Shown here: positions 29,522 through 39,374 of the stretch, one piece after another
Layout of the letters: the number at the start of each line of letters is the position of its first letter
How positions within the stretch are numbered: the first letter of the stretch is position 1
Source of the DNA: Pacificimonas pallii
GTDB lineage: Bacteria; Pseudomonadota; Alphaproteobacteria; Sphingomonadales; Sphingomonadaceae
Reading direction: 5' to 3'
DNA length: 64,000 nucleotides
Assembly (NCBI RefSeq): GCF_019204005.1
Contig: NZ_JAGSPA010000001.1
Span: 248,001 to 312,000 of the forward strand
Position numbers and translations under genes: made by a program
The notes under the pieces: model-generated
What the model was told of the DNA's origin: nothing
Database searches by the model: none
What the model saw: only the letters and a program-made list of their open reading frames with translations

Positions 29522-30172
29522 ATGTCTATCTCATCACAGCTAAAATTCGCGATCCCGTTCGCCCTGGTCGCGGCGACCGGCGCGCATGCCACCGTCATCA
29601 GCGGCGTTGTCACGGGCGGCCAAGCGCTTGGCCAAGGCGGCACGTTCGTCAAGATCGACCCCATTCCGGGCGGCCTGGTCGTCGGCAATGACAATCAGCA
29701 GAGCCCAAATCTTTGGGCCTTTGACGAAGATCAGAACATCGCCATCGGCAGCAATATCAGCGTCGATGTCGGCACCAGCCTGATGGCAGGCGATACGGTC
29801 GCAAGCCATTATGTGTTCTTCGATCCCGGACCCAGCACTACCATTTCTGCGACGGTGACCTTCGATTCCGCCATCGTCGGCATTGCGACGAGCACGCAAA
29901 ACCTGGCGGACAGCGACTTTCTGGCCAATACCATGGTCACCTATCTAAACCCCAGTTTACGCGGACTGGAAAACGCGCAGGATACTGTGACGATCATTGG
30001 CCCGAACACGATCCAGATCGATTTCCGGGCATCGACACCGGGTGACTATATCCGCGTGTTTACCGAGTTCTCGCCGGGTGCAAACGTCCCGGCGCCTGGC
30101 GCACTTGGCCTGCTTGGACTTGGCATTGTCGCGCTGGGCCTGCGGGCGCGCCGCACGGCAGCATCTGCCTAG
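29522..30172 (+). CDS. secreted protein with a PEP-CTERM-like sorting tail
   Basis: 216 residues. A signal peptide (1-23, ending AHA) is followed by a beta-rich, Gly/Asp/Asn/Thr-rich mature part. The last 28 residues have the sorting-signal shape: VPAPGALGLLGLGIVALGL and an Arg-rich end. PEP-CTERM motifs usually read PEP; here the centre is PAP, a variant seen in the family. The tail is normally cleaved by an exosortase, and none is in the window. GGAGG lies seven bases before ATG 29522. A preceding 203-base gap contains only a weak 55-codon frame at 29333-29500. Function unknown, probably exported to the surface or matrix. Confidence 0.8.
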   Translation: MSISSQLKFAIPFALVAATGAHATVISGVVTGGQALGQGGTFVKIDPIPGGLVVGNDNQQSPNLWAFDEDQNIAIGSNISVDVGTSLMAGDTVASHYVFFDPGPSTTISATVTFDSAIVGIATSTQNLADSDFLANTMVTYLNPSLRGLENAQDTVTIIGPNTIQIDFRASTPGDYIRVFTEFSPGANVPAPGALGLLGLGIVALGLRARRTAASA

Positions 30173-30216
30173 TCTTTTCCGGTATCGTCTTTTGCCGGTC
30201 TAACGACAGGCAAGGT

Positions 30217-30257
30217 CGCCGCGAATGGGGTCTTTAGGATCGTCCCTATTCGCGGCG
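30217..30257. repeat. 14-bp stem-loop at the 3' end of modC
   Basis: CGCCGCGAATGGGG and CCCTATTCGCGGCG pair with one G.T wobble across a 13-base loop. The second arm includes the modC stop codon. It lies between convergent genes (PEP-CTERM protein and modC), with no T-tract on either side. A bidirectional end-of-transcript structure or mRNA stabiliser is likely. Confidence 0.6.
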
Positions 30258-30860
30258 CATCTCGACAATTTTAGTCGCGAGCCGCTCCGCCTCCGCGCGG
30301 TCGTGCGTGACGTACAGCATCGGAGTACTGCGTTCATCGCGGATGGTTTCCACCAGATCCATGATCTCTTCCGCGCGGGCGGCGTCAAGGCTGGCGAGCG
30401 GTTCATCGAGCAAGAGAAAATCCGCGCCCGACAACAGCGCACGGCCGATGGCAACCCGTTTCGCTTCACCGCCGGACAGGCTGCGCGGCCAGCGGCGTAG
30501 CAGATCCTCAATACCCAGAAGGTCGATCAAAGCGGTCCAGTCGCCGCTCTGCGCTTCGCGCGCCATGCCGTAACGCAGATTGGCCTCCACCCGCATGTGC
30601 GGAAAGAGCCGCCCGTCCTGAAACACATAGCCCGCGCGCCGTGCTTCTGGCGGCAGATTGGTCACACCATCGAACAGGGTGCGCCCACACACACGGATCT
30701 GGCCGCGGTCAGGGGTCAGCAGGCCTGCCACCATAGCCAGAATGCTGGTCTTTCCCACGCCCGAAGGGCCGAACAGGACGGTAATGCCGCCGGGGCTAAG
30801 CAGCTTCAGCGCGACACGCATCTCTCCGCGCTGCATCTCCACATCAAGATCAAAGGACAT
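30246..30860 (-). CDS. modC: molybdate ABC transporter ATP-binding protein, short form
   Basis: ATPase of the ModABC importer, 204 residues. Walker A is GPSGVGKTS (about 31-39), the ABC signature LSGGEAKRVAIGRAL, Walker B FLLLDEPLASLD and the switch His is in YVTHDRAEA. ModC proteins usually carry an extra C-terminal TOBE/MOP molybdate-binding domain (about 350 residues in all); it is absent here. ATG 30860 sits a few bases inside the end of modB. Identification as molybdate rather than another anion rests on modA/modB beside it. Confidence 0.88.
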   Translation of the reverse strand: MSFDLDVEMQRGEMRVALKLLSPGGITVLFGPSGVGKTSILAMVAGLLTPDRGQIRVCGRTLFDGVTNLPPEARRAGYVFQDGRLFPHMRVEANLRYGMAREAQSGDWTALIDLLGIEDLLRRWPRSLSGGEAKRVAIGRALLSGADFLLLDEPLASLDAARAEEIMDLVETIRDERSTPMLYVTHDRAEAERLATKIVEMRRE

Positions 30861-31536
30861 GCAGCCCCCTTCCAGCCCGCCGCGCCAGCCATTCCGACAT
30901 GACGAGCGCACCCAGGGACAGCGCGATGGAGATCGCGGCAAGCTGCAACACGGCACGGTCGCCGTCCGGCAATTGCAGCGCTGAATAAATGGCGAGCGGC
31001 AGCGTCTGCGTTTCGCCGGGCACGTTGGAGACAAATGTAATCGTCGCCCCGAACTCACCAAGCGCGCGCGCGAAGCCAAGGACGCTGCCTGCCAGAATAC
31101 CCGGAAGCGACAGCGGCAGGATGATCGTGCGGAATGTTCTCGCGCGGCTTGCGCCCAGAGTACGCGCGGCCTGCTCGAGACGCTGATCGACGCTTTCGAT
31201 GCTGAGGCGAAGCGCACGCACCATCAGCGGTAACGCCATGACACCCGCCGCAATCGCCGCGCCGGTCCAGCGGAACATCACGCCCGTGCCGAACCAGTCC
31301 TGCAGCACACGACCTGCGGGCCCCGCCGGGGCAAAGGCAAGAAGCAAAAGCCAGCCTGTAACGACTGGCGGCAGCACCAGTGGCAGGTGGACAATCCCGT
31401 CGAGCAGCACCTTTCCCGGAAACCGCATCCGCGCCAGCACCCACGCCAGACCGAACGACACCGGCAGGGTCACAAGCATGGCCGCAAAGGCGATCTTCAG
31501 CGACAGGAAGAGGATGCCGGCCAGTTCCGCTGTCAT
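30850..31536 (-). CDS. modB: molybdate ABC transporter permease
   Basis: A 228-residue inner-membrane permease with about five to six helices. The conserved cytoplasmic EAA-type loop is RTLGASRARTFRTIILPLSLPGILAG split over the loop, and FARALGEFGATITFVSNVPGETQTLPLAIY is the family-specific ModB segment (GEFGAT). The start ATG 31536 overlaps the modA stop in an ATGA unit, and modC follows with an 11-base overlap. The frame stays open upstream but ModB homologues begin at this point. Confidence 0.93.
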   Translation of the reverse strand: MTAELAGILFLSLKIAFAAMLVTLPVSFGLAWVLARMRFPGKVLLDGIVHLPLVLPPVVTGWLLLLAFAPAGPAGRVLQDWFGTGVMFRWTGAAIAAGVMALPLMVRALRLSIESVDQRLEQAARTLGASRARTFRTIILPLSLPGILAGSVLGFARALGEFGATITFVSNVPGETQTLPLAIYSALQLPDGDRAVLQLAAISIALSLGALVMSEWLARRAGRGLHVL

Positions 31537-32282
31537 GATGGCGGTCCGAAACCATGCGCGCCGAAGGCGGCCTGGCCGGCAGGACTTGAAAGGAACGCGA
31601 GGAAAGCAGCGGCGTCCGGATGTTTGCCCGCAGATAATAGCGCTGCATGATATGCAATCGGCGTGTGATGCTGCTGTTTCAGCAGCGCCGCCTGCCGCGC
31701 CGTGCGGGAGGCCTTCGCATCCGTCAGATAGACAATACCGAGCGGCGCAGCGCCCCGTTCGACCAGAGCGAGAGCCGCGCGCACATTCTCTGCGCGCGCA
31801 AGGCGGCCCGCCATCGGGAGCCACAAGCCGAGCGACCGAAGCGCCTGCCGCGCATAGCGGCCCGCGGGCACGGCGTCGGGATCGGCAATGGCCAGACGGC
31901 CATCGCCCAGTGCGCGCATCACCGCCTCCGCATTCGCGGCGGGCCGTGGCGTTCCCGGCGCATATACCAAAACGAGACGGTTGGTCGCTATGACCGCTCT
32001 GGAGCCAGGAACAATGCGGCGGTTTCCAGCGACAAGATCCATCCATTCCGCATCGGCGGAAATGAACAGATCGGCAGGCGCGCCCGCCGCGACCTGCCGC
32101 GCAAGCGCCGCGCTGGACGCAAAACTGAGCACAGGACGTCCATATCCGGAGGCGGCCCACAGGTCGGCGGCGTCGGTCAGCGCCTCCTGCATGCTGGAGG
32201 CGGCAAGGACGAGCGGACCTTTCGCAGCGGCCGGTGAGCCGGACGCCAGCACAAAAAGCAGAAGGGCGAGTGCACGCAGCAT
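31533..32282 (-). CDS. modA: molybdate ABC transporter substrate-binding protein
   Basis: A 249-residue periplasmic binding protein. The signal peptide runs to about 20 (SPAAA), the mature protein starts with LVLAASSMQEALTD, the ModA signature, and continues with SFASSAALARQV, PADLFISADAEWMD, RLVLVYAPG and IADPDAVPAGRYARQAL. It binds the molybdate/tungstate oxyanion in the cleft of a two-lobed fold. The stop overlaps modB. It lies 28 bases after the DsbA-like gene, so M48 protease, DsbA-like protein and modABC may form one transcript. Confidence 0.94.
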   Translation of the reverse strand: MLRALALLLFVLASGSPAAAKGPLVLAASSMQEALTDAADLWAASGYGRPVLSFASSAALARQVAAGAPADLFISADAEWMDLVAGNRRIVPGSRAVIATNRLVLVYAPGTPRPAANAEAVMRALGDGRLAIADPDAVPAGRYARQALRSLGLWLPMAGRLARAENVRAALALVERGAAPLGIVYLTDAKASRTARQAALLKQQHHTPIAYHAALLSAGKHPDAAAFLAFLSSPAGQAAFGAHGFGPPS

Positions 32283-32310
32283 CTGCCCCCTTATCCAGCC
32301 TTCGCGCGCA

Positions 32311-33063
32311 CTAGCCTTTGCGCGCAGCGTCTATCGCTTCCTTCATGGCATGATAGCCCACGGCACCCTCAAGGATGCGGTCGCCGATGACGTAAGCCGG
32401 GGTGCCGCCAATGCCGAGGGCACGGCCAAGCGAAAGGTTCGCGTCGATTTCCTTGTCAAGCGCATCGCGCTTGAGATCACCCGCCGTCGTCACTTCGTTC
32501 AGGCCAGCACCGCGAATGACCTCGAACAGCTTGTCCTGATCCAGACGGCGCGGGTCACTGAACATGCGGTCGTGGAAGCGGCGATACTTGCCCTGCTTGG
32601 CCGCCGATAGCGACGCCATTGCCGCACGCCGGCTTTCGGGACCAAGAACAGGAAAATCGCGCCATACCACTTTCAGGTTCTCGTCTTCCTTCAGCAATCG
32701 CTGGACGTCGTCGTTGCCCTTTCGGCAATAGGGGCAGTTATAGTCGAAAAACTCGACAAGGATGACGTCGCCGTCCGGATTGCCCGCCCATGCGCCTTCG
32801 AAAGGAGTCTGAATTTCGTCGCGATTGGAGTCAATCATGCGCGCGACTTCACGGCGCTGCAGATTGTTGATCGCCTCCGGAATAATCTCCGGGTTTTCGA
32901 GGATGTAGTCGCGCACGATCGCCTCGATCTCGGCGCGCTCGCTATCCGATATCGAACGCGCCGTCTGCGCCGATACCGGCTGCCGTGTTGCGATCAGCGC
33001 CGCAAAGGCGAAGCCGATCAGCGCCATGAGGCCCAGCCCCAGCGCGAAATTCCTGCCTGTCAT
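32311..33063 (-). CDS. DsbA family thiol-disulfide oxidoreductase
   Basis: A 250-residue exported thioredoxin-fold protein. It has an N-terminal signal/anchor helix (about 8-24), a helical N-terminal extension (AEIEAIVRDYILENPEIIP, common in Com1/ScsC-like DsbA proteins, sometimes for oligomerisation), the active site NCPYC with Cys110 and Cys113, and the cis-proline loop GGTPAYVIG. It would form or isomerise disulfides in the periplasm. ATG 33063 and ATG 33066 are adjacent. It sits eight bases after the M48 protease stop. Confidence 0.92.
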   Translation of the reverse strand: MTGRNFALGLGLMALIGFAFAALIATRQPVSAQTARSISDSERAEIEAIVRDYILENPEIIPEAINNLQRREVARMIDSNRDEIQTPFEGAWAGNPDGDVILVEFFDYNCPYCRKGNDDVQRLLKEDENLKVVWRDFPVLGPESRRAAMASLSAAKQGKYRRFHDRMFSDPRRLDQDKLFEVIRGAGLNEVTTAGDLKRDALDKEIDANLSLGRALGIGGTPAYVIGDRILEGAVGYHAMKEAIDAARKG

Positions 33064-33073
33064 CATAATAAGA

Positions 33074-34423
33074 CTATCTCTTGCCGTTCTTTTCCAGGTC
33101 CTGCGTCGCGACCAGCAGAACATCCTGTGCCCTCAACCAGTCCGGCGTGCCTTCGTCCAGTCCCGCCATCGCCGTGCGCGCATTTGCAACCGCCAGTTGC
33201 GGCTGCCGCGTCATAGCAAATTGCTCTGCCGACGCCAGCGCCGCGCGCGGCTCGTCGCCAAGCTGGGTGTAGGCAATGCCAAGCTGGTACCAGCCGAAGG
33301 GGTTCTGGTTATCCAGTCGAACGGCTTCTTTCAGCACTTCTGCCGCGCGCGCGACCATGTCCTCATCCTCGGTCGCCAGCAGCGCATGGCCCAGCAACGT
33401 GGCGATCAGCGGCTGATCGGGCGCAAGCGCGACCGCGCGTTCCAACGGCTCGATCGCTTCGGCCGGTCGGCCCGATTCAAGGAGCACCTGCCCCTTCAGT
33501 TCAAGGATGAACGGATCGTTCGGGTCTTCGGCGAGAAGCGCGTCAGCCTCCGCGGCGGAACGGTCCGGAAATGCGGACTTGTGAAACGCGTAAGCGCGGG
33601 CGACGCGGGCCGGGGCGCTGGTATCGCTCTCCGGGAATTTGCGCAGCGTATATTCCGGCGATTCGACGAAGCCGTACAGTTTTGCCTGAATGCGTTCAAA
33701 GTCGGCCTGCAGCTGAGGGTCGGTCGGCGTGTCCCAATAGGGCGACTGCCGGTAAAGCGCCTCAAGCGCGGCAATGCGATTGCCGGAAAGCGGGTGGGTG
33801 CGGACATATTCATTGTCCTGCGGGATGGCGAGACGGAATTCCTGATTCTGGATCTTCTTGAAGAAACCGATGGACCCTTTGCCGCTGATCCCCGCAGCCT
33901 CGAGATAGCGCGCGCCCGCCTGGTCGGTGCGGCTCTCCTGCTGGCGGTTGAAGCTCAGCAGGGTGCCGAGTGAGGCACGCTGGCCAAGGCCCAGCAGGGC
34001 CGCGCCCGCCTCGCCCGCGCCAGCGGCGATCGCCGCGCCGGCTGCCAGCAGGGAAAGGATGCTGATACCCGTCGCCCGCTTGCCGCCCTCGGGGCCGAAA
34101 CGCACGGCATGGCCCGCGGCGATGTGGCCCATCTCGTGCGCGACGATGCCCTGGATCTGATTGGCGTCGTCAGCCTGCAGCAGCGTGCCCGAATGCATGT
34201 AGATGGTCTGCCCGCTGACGACAAAGGCATTCAGACTGGGATTATTGATAAGCACCATGTCGACATTCTTGGGATTGAGGCCAGCGGCCTCCGCGATCGG
34301 CGCCGCGAGCCGGTCCATCCAGGCCTCCGTCTCCGCGTCGCGAAGGACAGACTGGGCATGGGCCGGCCGCGCCGCCAAAAGCAGTGCGAAAAGCATCAGT
34401 GTCAGGTGACGGACGGCAATCAT
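33074..34423 (-). CDS. M48 family periplasmic metalloprotease with TPR domain
   Basis: A 449-residue BepA/YfgC-like protease: signal peptide (to about 24), M48 domain with the zinc motif HEMGH at 96-100 (Glu97) and later glutamate ligand in SFNRQQESRTDQAG, the HPLSGNRIAAL loop, and a C-terminal helical TPR region (PAEAIEPLERAVALAPDQP). BepA homologues degrade stalled outer-membrane proteins at the BAM complex, which fits bamB and tamAB in this window. It heads a minus-strand run with the DsbA-like gene and modABC. Confidence 0.93.
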   Translation of the reverse strand: MIAVRHLTLMLFALLLAARPAHAQSVLRDAETEAWMDRLAAPIAEAAGLNPKNVDMVLINNPSLNAFVVSGQTIYMHSGTLLQADDANQIQGIVAHEMGHIAAGHAVRFGPEGGKRATGISILSLLAAGAAIAAGAGEAGAALLGLGQRASLGTLLSFNRQQESRTDQAGARYLEAAGISGKGSIGFFKKIQNQEFRLAIPQDNEYVRTHPLSGNRIAALEALYRQSPYWDTPTDPQLQADFERIQAKLYGFVESPEYTLRKFPESDTSAPARVARAYAFHKSAFPDRSAAEADALLAEDPNDPFILELKGQVLLESGRPAEAIEPLERAVALAPDQPLIATLLGHALLATEDEDMVARAAEVLKEAVRLDNQNPFGWYQLGIAYTQLGDEPRAALASAEQFAMTRQPQLAVANARTAMAGLDEGTPDWLRAQDVLLVATQDLEKNGKR

Positions 34424-34624
34424 CGGCGGTATCTTAGACCAATCGCGTGAATGTAGGGTGAAATCTTTACGCGGCGAACGCGGTGAGCCACTTGTGCGGA
34501 ATCGGTGAGTGGCGCAGGCCGTCCGTCTGCGGCATAAGATGGCATGTACTGAGACGTCTAAGGAGATGTCGGCAAAAACCGCGCCGCACAGGGTGCGGCA
34601 ATGATGGCGATAAGGAGACCATGA

Positions 34625-35242
34625 ATGGCTTTCACTCTCGACGGACAGGCGATGCTGTATATCGCCATTGGCATTCTGGCGGGGCTGGTTCTGGGCTGGC
34701 TCCTGTTCCGCGGCGCCGGAAAGCGCGCGGCGCTCGAAGCCGAGCTCAGCGAAACCGAAGGCGAACTGGCGGCCACGCGGGAAAGGAATGCCATTCTGGA
34801 ACGGGAAATTGCCTCCAGCCGTGACCAGATCAAGCCGCTGGCCGACGAAGTCGACCGGCTGCGCGCGATGAAATCGCCTGCCAAGACAAACCCCTCGTCA
34901 ACGGCCGCGCCCGTCACGCCCCGCACGGAGCAAGAGGGGGGGATCAGGCCTGGCATGAAGATCGATACGTTTCTCTCCGCGCCGCACGGCGAAGCGGACG
35001 ACCTGCAACTGATCAAGGGAGTCGGCCCCAAAATGGAGGCGCATCTGAACGAGATGGGTATCTATCATTTCGCACAGATCGCCGACTGGACGCCCAAGGA
35101 GATCAAGCTGGTCGACGCGAAGCTGGGTACCTTCAAAGGCCGCATTCAGCGCGACCAGCTGACCGAGCAGGCAAAGCTGCTCGCCGCAGGGCGCGTTACG
35201 GAATATGAAGCGCGCTTTGGCAAGCTTGGCGCACCGTCATGA
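34625..35242 (+). CDS. membrane-anchored helix-hairpin-helix protein
   Basis: 205 residues. One membrane helix near the N-terminus (about 10-30, ending LLFRGAGKR), then a coiled coil rich in Glu/Leu/Ala (about 35-80), a flexible Pro/Thr linker, and a C-terminal domain with LQLIKGVGPKMEAHLNEMGI and IYHFAQIADWT, the helix-hairpin-helix pattern of the DUF4332-like or 41-kDa NADH:ubiquinone-associated proteins. DNA or nucleotide binding is possible but not shown. AAGGAG lies seven bases before ATG 34625. Its stop overlaps the next lipoprotein start (ATGA). Confidence 0.8.
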   Translation: MAFTLDGQAMLYIAIGILAGLVLGWLLFRGAGKRAALEAELSETEGELAATRERNAILEREIASSRDQIKPLADEVDRLRAMKSPAKTNPSSTAAPVTPRTEQEGGIRPGMKIDTFLSAPHGEADDLQLIKGVGPKMEAHLNEMGIYHFAQIADWTPKEIKLVDAKLGTFKGRIQRDQLTEQAKLLAAGRVTEYEARFGKLGAPS

Positions 35243-35670
35243 GGAAGGCGCCGCGCCCGTCAGGCCGTCATGCCTGCGTCCCGCTTCTCCTGCCGTTCGC
35301 CCTCTTAGGATGTTTCGAACCCGATTCGCGCGTAACGGAAGAGCCCGAGACAAAGGTCGTCGAGGCACCGGAGCCGACCATCGACCCGCGGCGGTTCATC
35401 GGCCGCTGGGCAGAGGCACCGGATCAGTGCGTCAGTGACTGGTGGCGCTTCTGGGGTGACGAGCTGCGCACCAAGACGGCGGGCCAGCACTGTGATATCC
35501 TGCCGCCGGACGGGCGGTTTCTGGACACCGAAATCCGTACCAAATGCCGTATCTCTGGTAAATTCGTGCGGGAGACGTGGACCATCGATTATGCCGAAGA
35601 CGGCAAGGCGATGACGATCCGCGGCGAGGATAAGGACAAACCCGCCGTCGAGCTTGTCAAATGCACGTGA
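35239..35670 (+). CDS. small lipoprotein, function unknown
   Basis: 143 residues. The N-terminus is basic, followed by a hydrophobic core and ALLGC (Cys25), a lipobox. The mature part has RRFIGRWAEAPDQCVSDWW and ETWTIDYAEDGKAM, a lipocalin-like or small beta-barrel flavour that I cannot place in a named family, with four conserved-looking cysteines. The start overlaps the HhH gene by four bases and the GST gene begins inside its last codons. Confidence 0.7.
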   Translation: MRKAPRPSGRHACVPLLLPFALLGCFEPDSRVTEEPETKVVEAPEPTIDPRRFIGRWAEAPDQCVSDWWRFWGDELRTKTAGQHCDILPPDGRFLDTEIRTKCRISGKFVRETWTIDYAEDGKAMTIRGEDKDKPAVELVKCT

Positions 35671-36284
35671 AACCGAAACTCTATCACTGCCAGGGTGCGC
35701 GATCCTTCCGGCCGCTATGGGCGCTGGAGGAGATGGGTCTGCAATATGAGCTGATCATGGTACCCTTTCCGCCGCGTGTGCGCGAAGAGGGCTGGCTGGA
35801 CATCAATCCCTTTGGCACGATTCCGGCGTTTTTCGACAATGGCGAAGTGATGACGGAATCCGTCGCGATCTGTCACTATCTGGCGGAGCGGCACGGGCCG
35901 ACTGAGCTGTCGGTGTCGCCCAACGAAAAGGACTATGGGCGCTATCTGAACTGGATGTACCAGGCGGACGCCACCATGACCTTTCCCCAGACAATCGCGC
36001 TGCGCTACCGCATGTTCGAGCCCGAGAAGGGGCTGCAACAGGCGGGCGATGATTATACCCAGTGGTTCTTTTCGCGCCTGAAGGCGGCGGCGGAGATGCT
36101 TGGCGACCGCGAATTTGTAGCTGCCGAGCGGTTTACGATGGCCGACATTGCCTTTGGCTATGCGCTAAAACTGGCCGCACAGCTGAAACTGGGCGCATTC
36201 CCGGAGAATGTGACGGCCTATTGGAACGGTCTGAAAGCGCGCGGTGCGTATCAGGCGGCCATGGCAAAGGAAGCGGCTAAATAA
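35661..36284 (+). CDS. glutathione S-transferase family protein
   Basis: 207 residues with an N-terminal thioredoxin-like domain (KLYHCQGARSFRPLWALEE; the NPFGTIPAF cis-proline loop and MTESVAICHYLAERHG for glutathione binding) and a helical C-terminal domain with ERFTMADIAFGY, the N-capping box. The catalytic Ser/Tyr/Cys at the N-terminus is not certain, so the exact class is not assigned. It begins 10 bases before the stop of the lipoprotein gene. Confidence 0.92.
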   Translation: MHVKPKLYHCQGARSFRPLWALEEMGLQYELIMVPFPPRVREEGWLDINPFGTIPAFFDNGEVMTESVAICHYLAERHGPTELSVSPNEKDYGRYLNWMYQADATMTFPQTIALRYRMFEPEKGLQQAGDDYTQWFFSRLKAAAEMLGDREFVAAERFTMADIAFGYALKLAAQLKLGAFPENVTAYWNGLKARGAYQAAMAKEAAK

Positions 36285-36327
36285 GGCATCGCAGCTGGCG
36301 TCTTAGCCATGCAGCATCCATGATCCG

Positions 36328-36352
36328 GTCATCCTGAGCGCAGTCGAAGGAT
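36328..36352 (+). repeat. single REP-like repeat GTCATCCTGAGCG..AGTCGAAGGAT
   Basis: A 25-base element with the GTCATCCTGA core and AGTCGAAGGAT end, of a type scattered through many bacterial genomes. It resembles the inverted pair between dnaK and dnaJ (45407-45506). It lies in the gap between the GST gene and the convergent DNA glycosylase gene, which is otherwise empty. Confidence 0.5.
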
Positions 36353-36429
36353 ATTCGGGTTTGAGAAGTTGCTTTCAGTGGAAGGCGAACCTTGTGAGCT
36401 CGGCAAGACCTTCGCGCCTTCCTAGCCGC

Positions 36430-37047
36430 TCACATCACGTCCGTATTATAGTGGTGCCAGCACAGGATGGCGGCGGCACCGCGATGCGGCCGCCATGCAT
36501 CGGCAATGTCGCGGGTCGCCTTCTCACCCGGCCGTTCCTGAAGCCCCGCAATTTCGCCCGCCGCCACCTGGATGGCCAGGTCGCCTGCGGGCCAGATATC
36601 CGCGCGGCCCTCGGCGAACAGCAGATAGACCTCCGCCGACCAGCGGCCAATGCCTTTTACCGCGACGAGGGCGGCAATCGCTTCCTCATCGTCATCGGGC
36701 AGCCGCGTCAGGTCGAGCGCGCCGGAAGTGACATGCTCGGCAAGGCTGCGGACATAGTTCACCTTCTGACCCGACAGGCCCGCGCTGCGCAGTTCGGTAT
36801 CCTCGAGCGCCAGCAGCGCAGCAGGCGCGTGAATGTCGCCGACCACGCCCGCGAACCTGTTCCAGATGGAATCGGCAGCCTTCACGCTGACCTGCTGGCC
36901 GATGATCGTGCGCAGCAGCGTCTCATAGCCAGGATCGCGGCCACGCGGACTGGGATAGCCAATGCGGTCGATAGTGGCGGCGATGCGCGCGTCGCCCTTT
37001 GCCAGCACATCGAGGCCATATTTTAACTGTGCGGCGGTCAGTCCCAT
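36430..37047 (-). CDS. DNA-3-methyladenine glycosylase family protein (HhH-GPD)
   Basis: A 205-residue base-excision glycosylase of the AlkA-like helix-hairpin-helix family. The DNA-binding hairpin is VAVKGIGRWSAEVY, followed by the conserved acidic catalytic region FAEGRADIWPAGD, in which the Asp is expected to be catalytic. GQQVSVKAADSIWNRF near 50-65 is the family signature. It removes alkylated purines, judged from the family. Start ATG 37047; a GTG one codon upstream is possible. Stand-alone gene, divergent from the ferredoxin. Confidence 0.9.
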   Translation of the reverse strand: MGLTAAQLKYGLDVLAKGDARIAATIDRIGYPSPRGRDPGYETLLRTIIGQQVSVKAADSIWNRFAGVVGDIHAPAALLALEDTELRSAGLSGQKVNYVRSLAEHVTSGALDLTRLPDDDEEAIAALVAVKGIGRWSAEVYLLFAEGRADIWPAGDLAIQVAAGEIAGLQERPGEKATRDIADAWRPHRGAAAILCWHHYNTDVM

Positions 37048-37132
37048 CACTTATGTCCCTTTTGACAGGCATACCCGCTTCGTTATGAGCGGTGCGCAAA
37101 TCAAGTCCAGATCGCGCAAAGGAAAAGCCCGT

Positions 37133-37450
37133 ATGCCCAAACTGACCGTCGTCACCCGCGAAGGCCAAGAAAGCACAGTCGAAGCCGAAAGCGGCCTGAC
37201 CGTCATGGAAAATATCCGCGACAATGATTTCGACGAGCTGCTCGCGCTGTGCGGCGGCTCCTTAAGCTGCGCGACGTGTCATGTGCATGTCGATGAGGCG
37301 TGGATGGCGAAAGTGGGCGCGCCGAATGACGATGAGGACGATCTTCTTGAATCCTCAGACTATAAAATGGCCAATTCCCGGCTCAGCTGCCAGATTGAAA
37401 TGACGGACGAACTTGACGGCCTGAAAGTGCGGATCGCACCGGAAGACTGA
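37133..37450 (+). CDS. 2Fe-2S ferredoxin
   Basis: A 105-residue adrenodoxin/putidaredoxin-type ferredoxin. The cluster cysteines are Cys40, Cys46 and Cys49 in LCGGSLSCATC and Cys86 in SRLSCQI, with an acidic surface (DDEDDLLESSD) for partner docking. It carries electrons to an oxygenase or to iron-sulfur assembly. Neither a reductase nor a P450 is adjacent. ATG 37133 is in the region of a weak ribosome site (GGAAAAGC). Confidence 0.93.
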   Translation: MPKLTVVTREGQESTVEAESGLTVMENIRDNDFDELLALCGGSLSCATCHVHVDEAWMAKVGAPNDDEDDLLESSDYKMANSRLSCQIEMTDELDGLKVRIAPED

Positions 37451-37590
37451 AAGAGTCCGCTTCGGCGCAGGCGCTTGCGCGGGCCGCGCGCAGGCTGACC
37501 ATTCCAGAAACACCGAGCCGGGACAGGTGACAGAGGCGGACTGCCCCTGTTAAGCGCCCTGTTCGCAAACGACAGGGAGTCGCCTCGATC

Positions 37591-39120
<1,530 letters not shown>

Positions 39121-39139
39121 GGCAATCGCATTAATTCCT

Positions 39140-39165
39140 GCATCAATGATGCGTATATTCGATGC
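39140..39165 (+). promoter_or_regulatory. candidate VapB operator (three GCATC half-sites)
   Basis: GCATC-AAT-GATGC (39140-39152) forms a 13-base palindrome and GATGC recurs at 39161-39165, together about 15 bases before the antitoxin ATG. Autoregulated toxin-antitoxin operons usually carry palindromes at this place. Confidence 0.4.
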
Positions 39166-39179
39166 ACGGGGCTTGAGAC

Positions 39180-39374
39180 ATGCGCGCGACTGTTACGATT
39201 GACAATGACTTTATTGCCGATGCGAAAGAGTTGAGCGGCATCGAGACCACATCCGAGCTCTTACGTACGGCGCTGCGGGCACTGGTTGAGCGCCATGCTT
39301 AACGGCAACTTGCAAAGCTGGGGGGAGGCGCGTCCAATCTGAAAATGCCGGATCGCCGACCGACACCGGAATGA
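39180..39374 (+). pseudogene. vapB: vapB antitoxin, broken by a nonsense codon
   Basis: The frame from ATG 39180 encodes a typical VapB antitoxin N-terminus (MRATVTIDNDFIADAKELSGI, then TSELLRTALRALVERHA) that ends early at TAA 39300-39302 after 40 residues. In the same frame the sequence continues without shift as RQLAKLGG and ends PDRRPTPE, TGA 39372-39374; this is exactly the conserved VapB tail that wraps the toxin. A single base change therefore removed the toxin-binding part. The stop overlaps the vapC ATG (ATGA). The DNA-binding half may still be made. Confidence 0.85.

Noticed and set aside
34540-34605. Possible 21-residue leader frame before the HhH gene
   Set aside because: No reliable ribosome site and no sign of attenuation; chance is likely.
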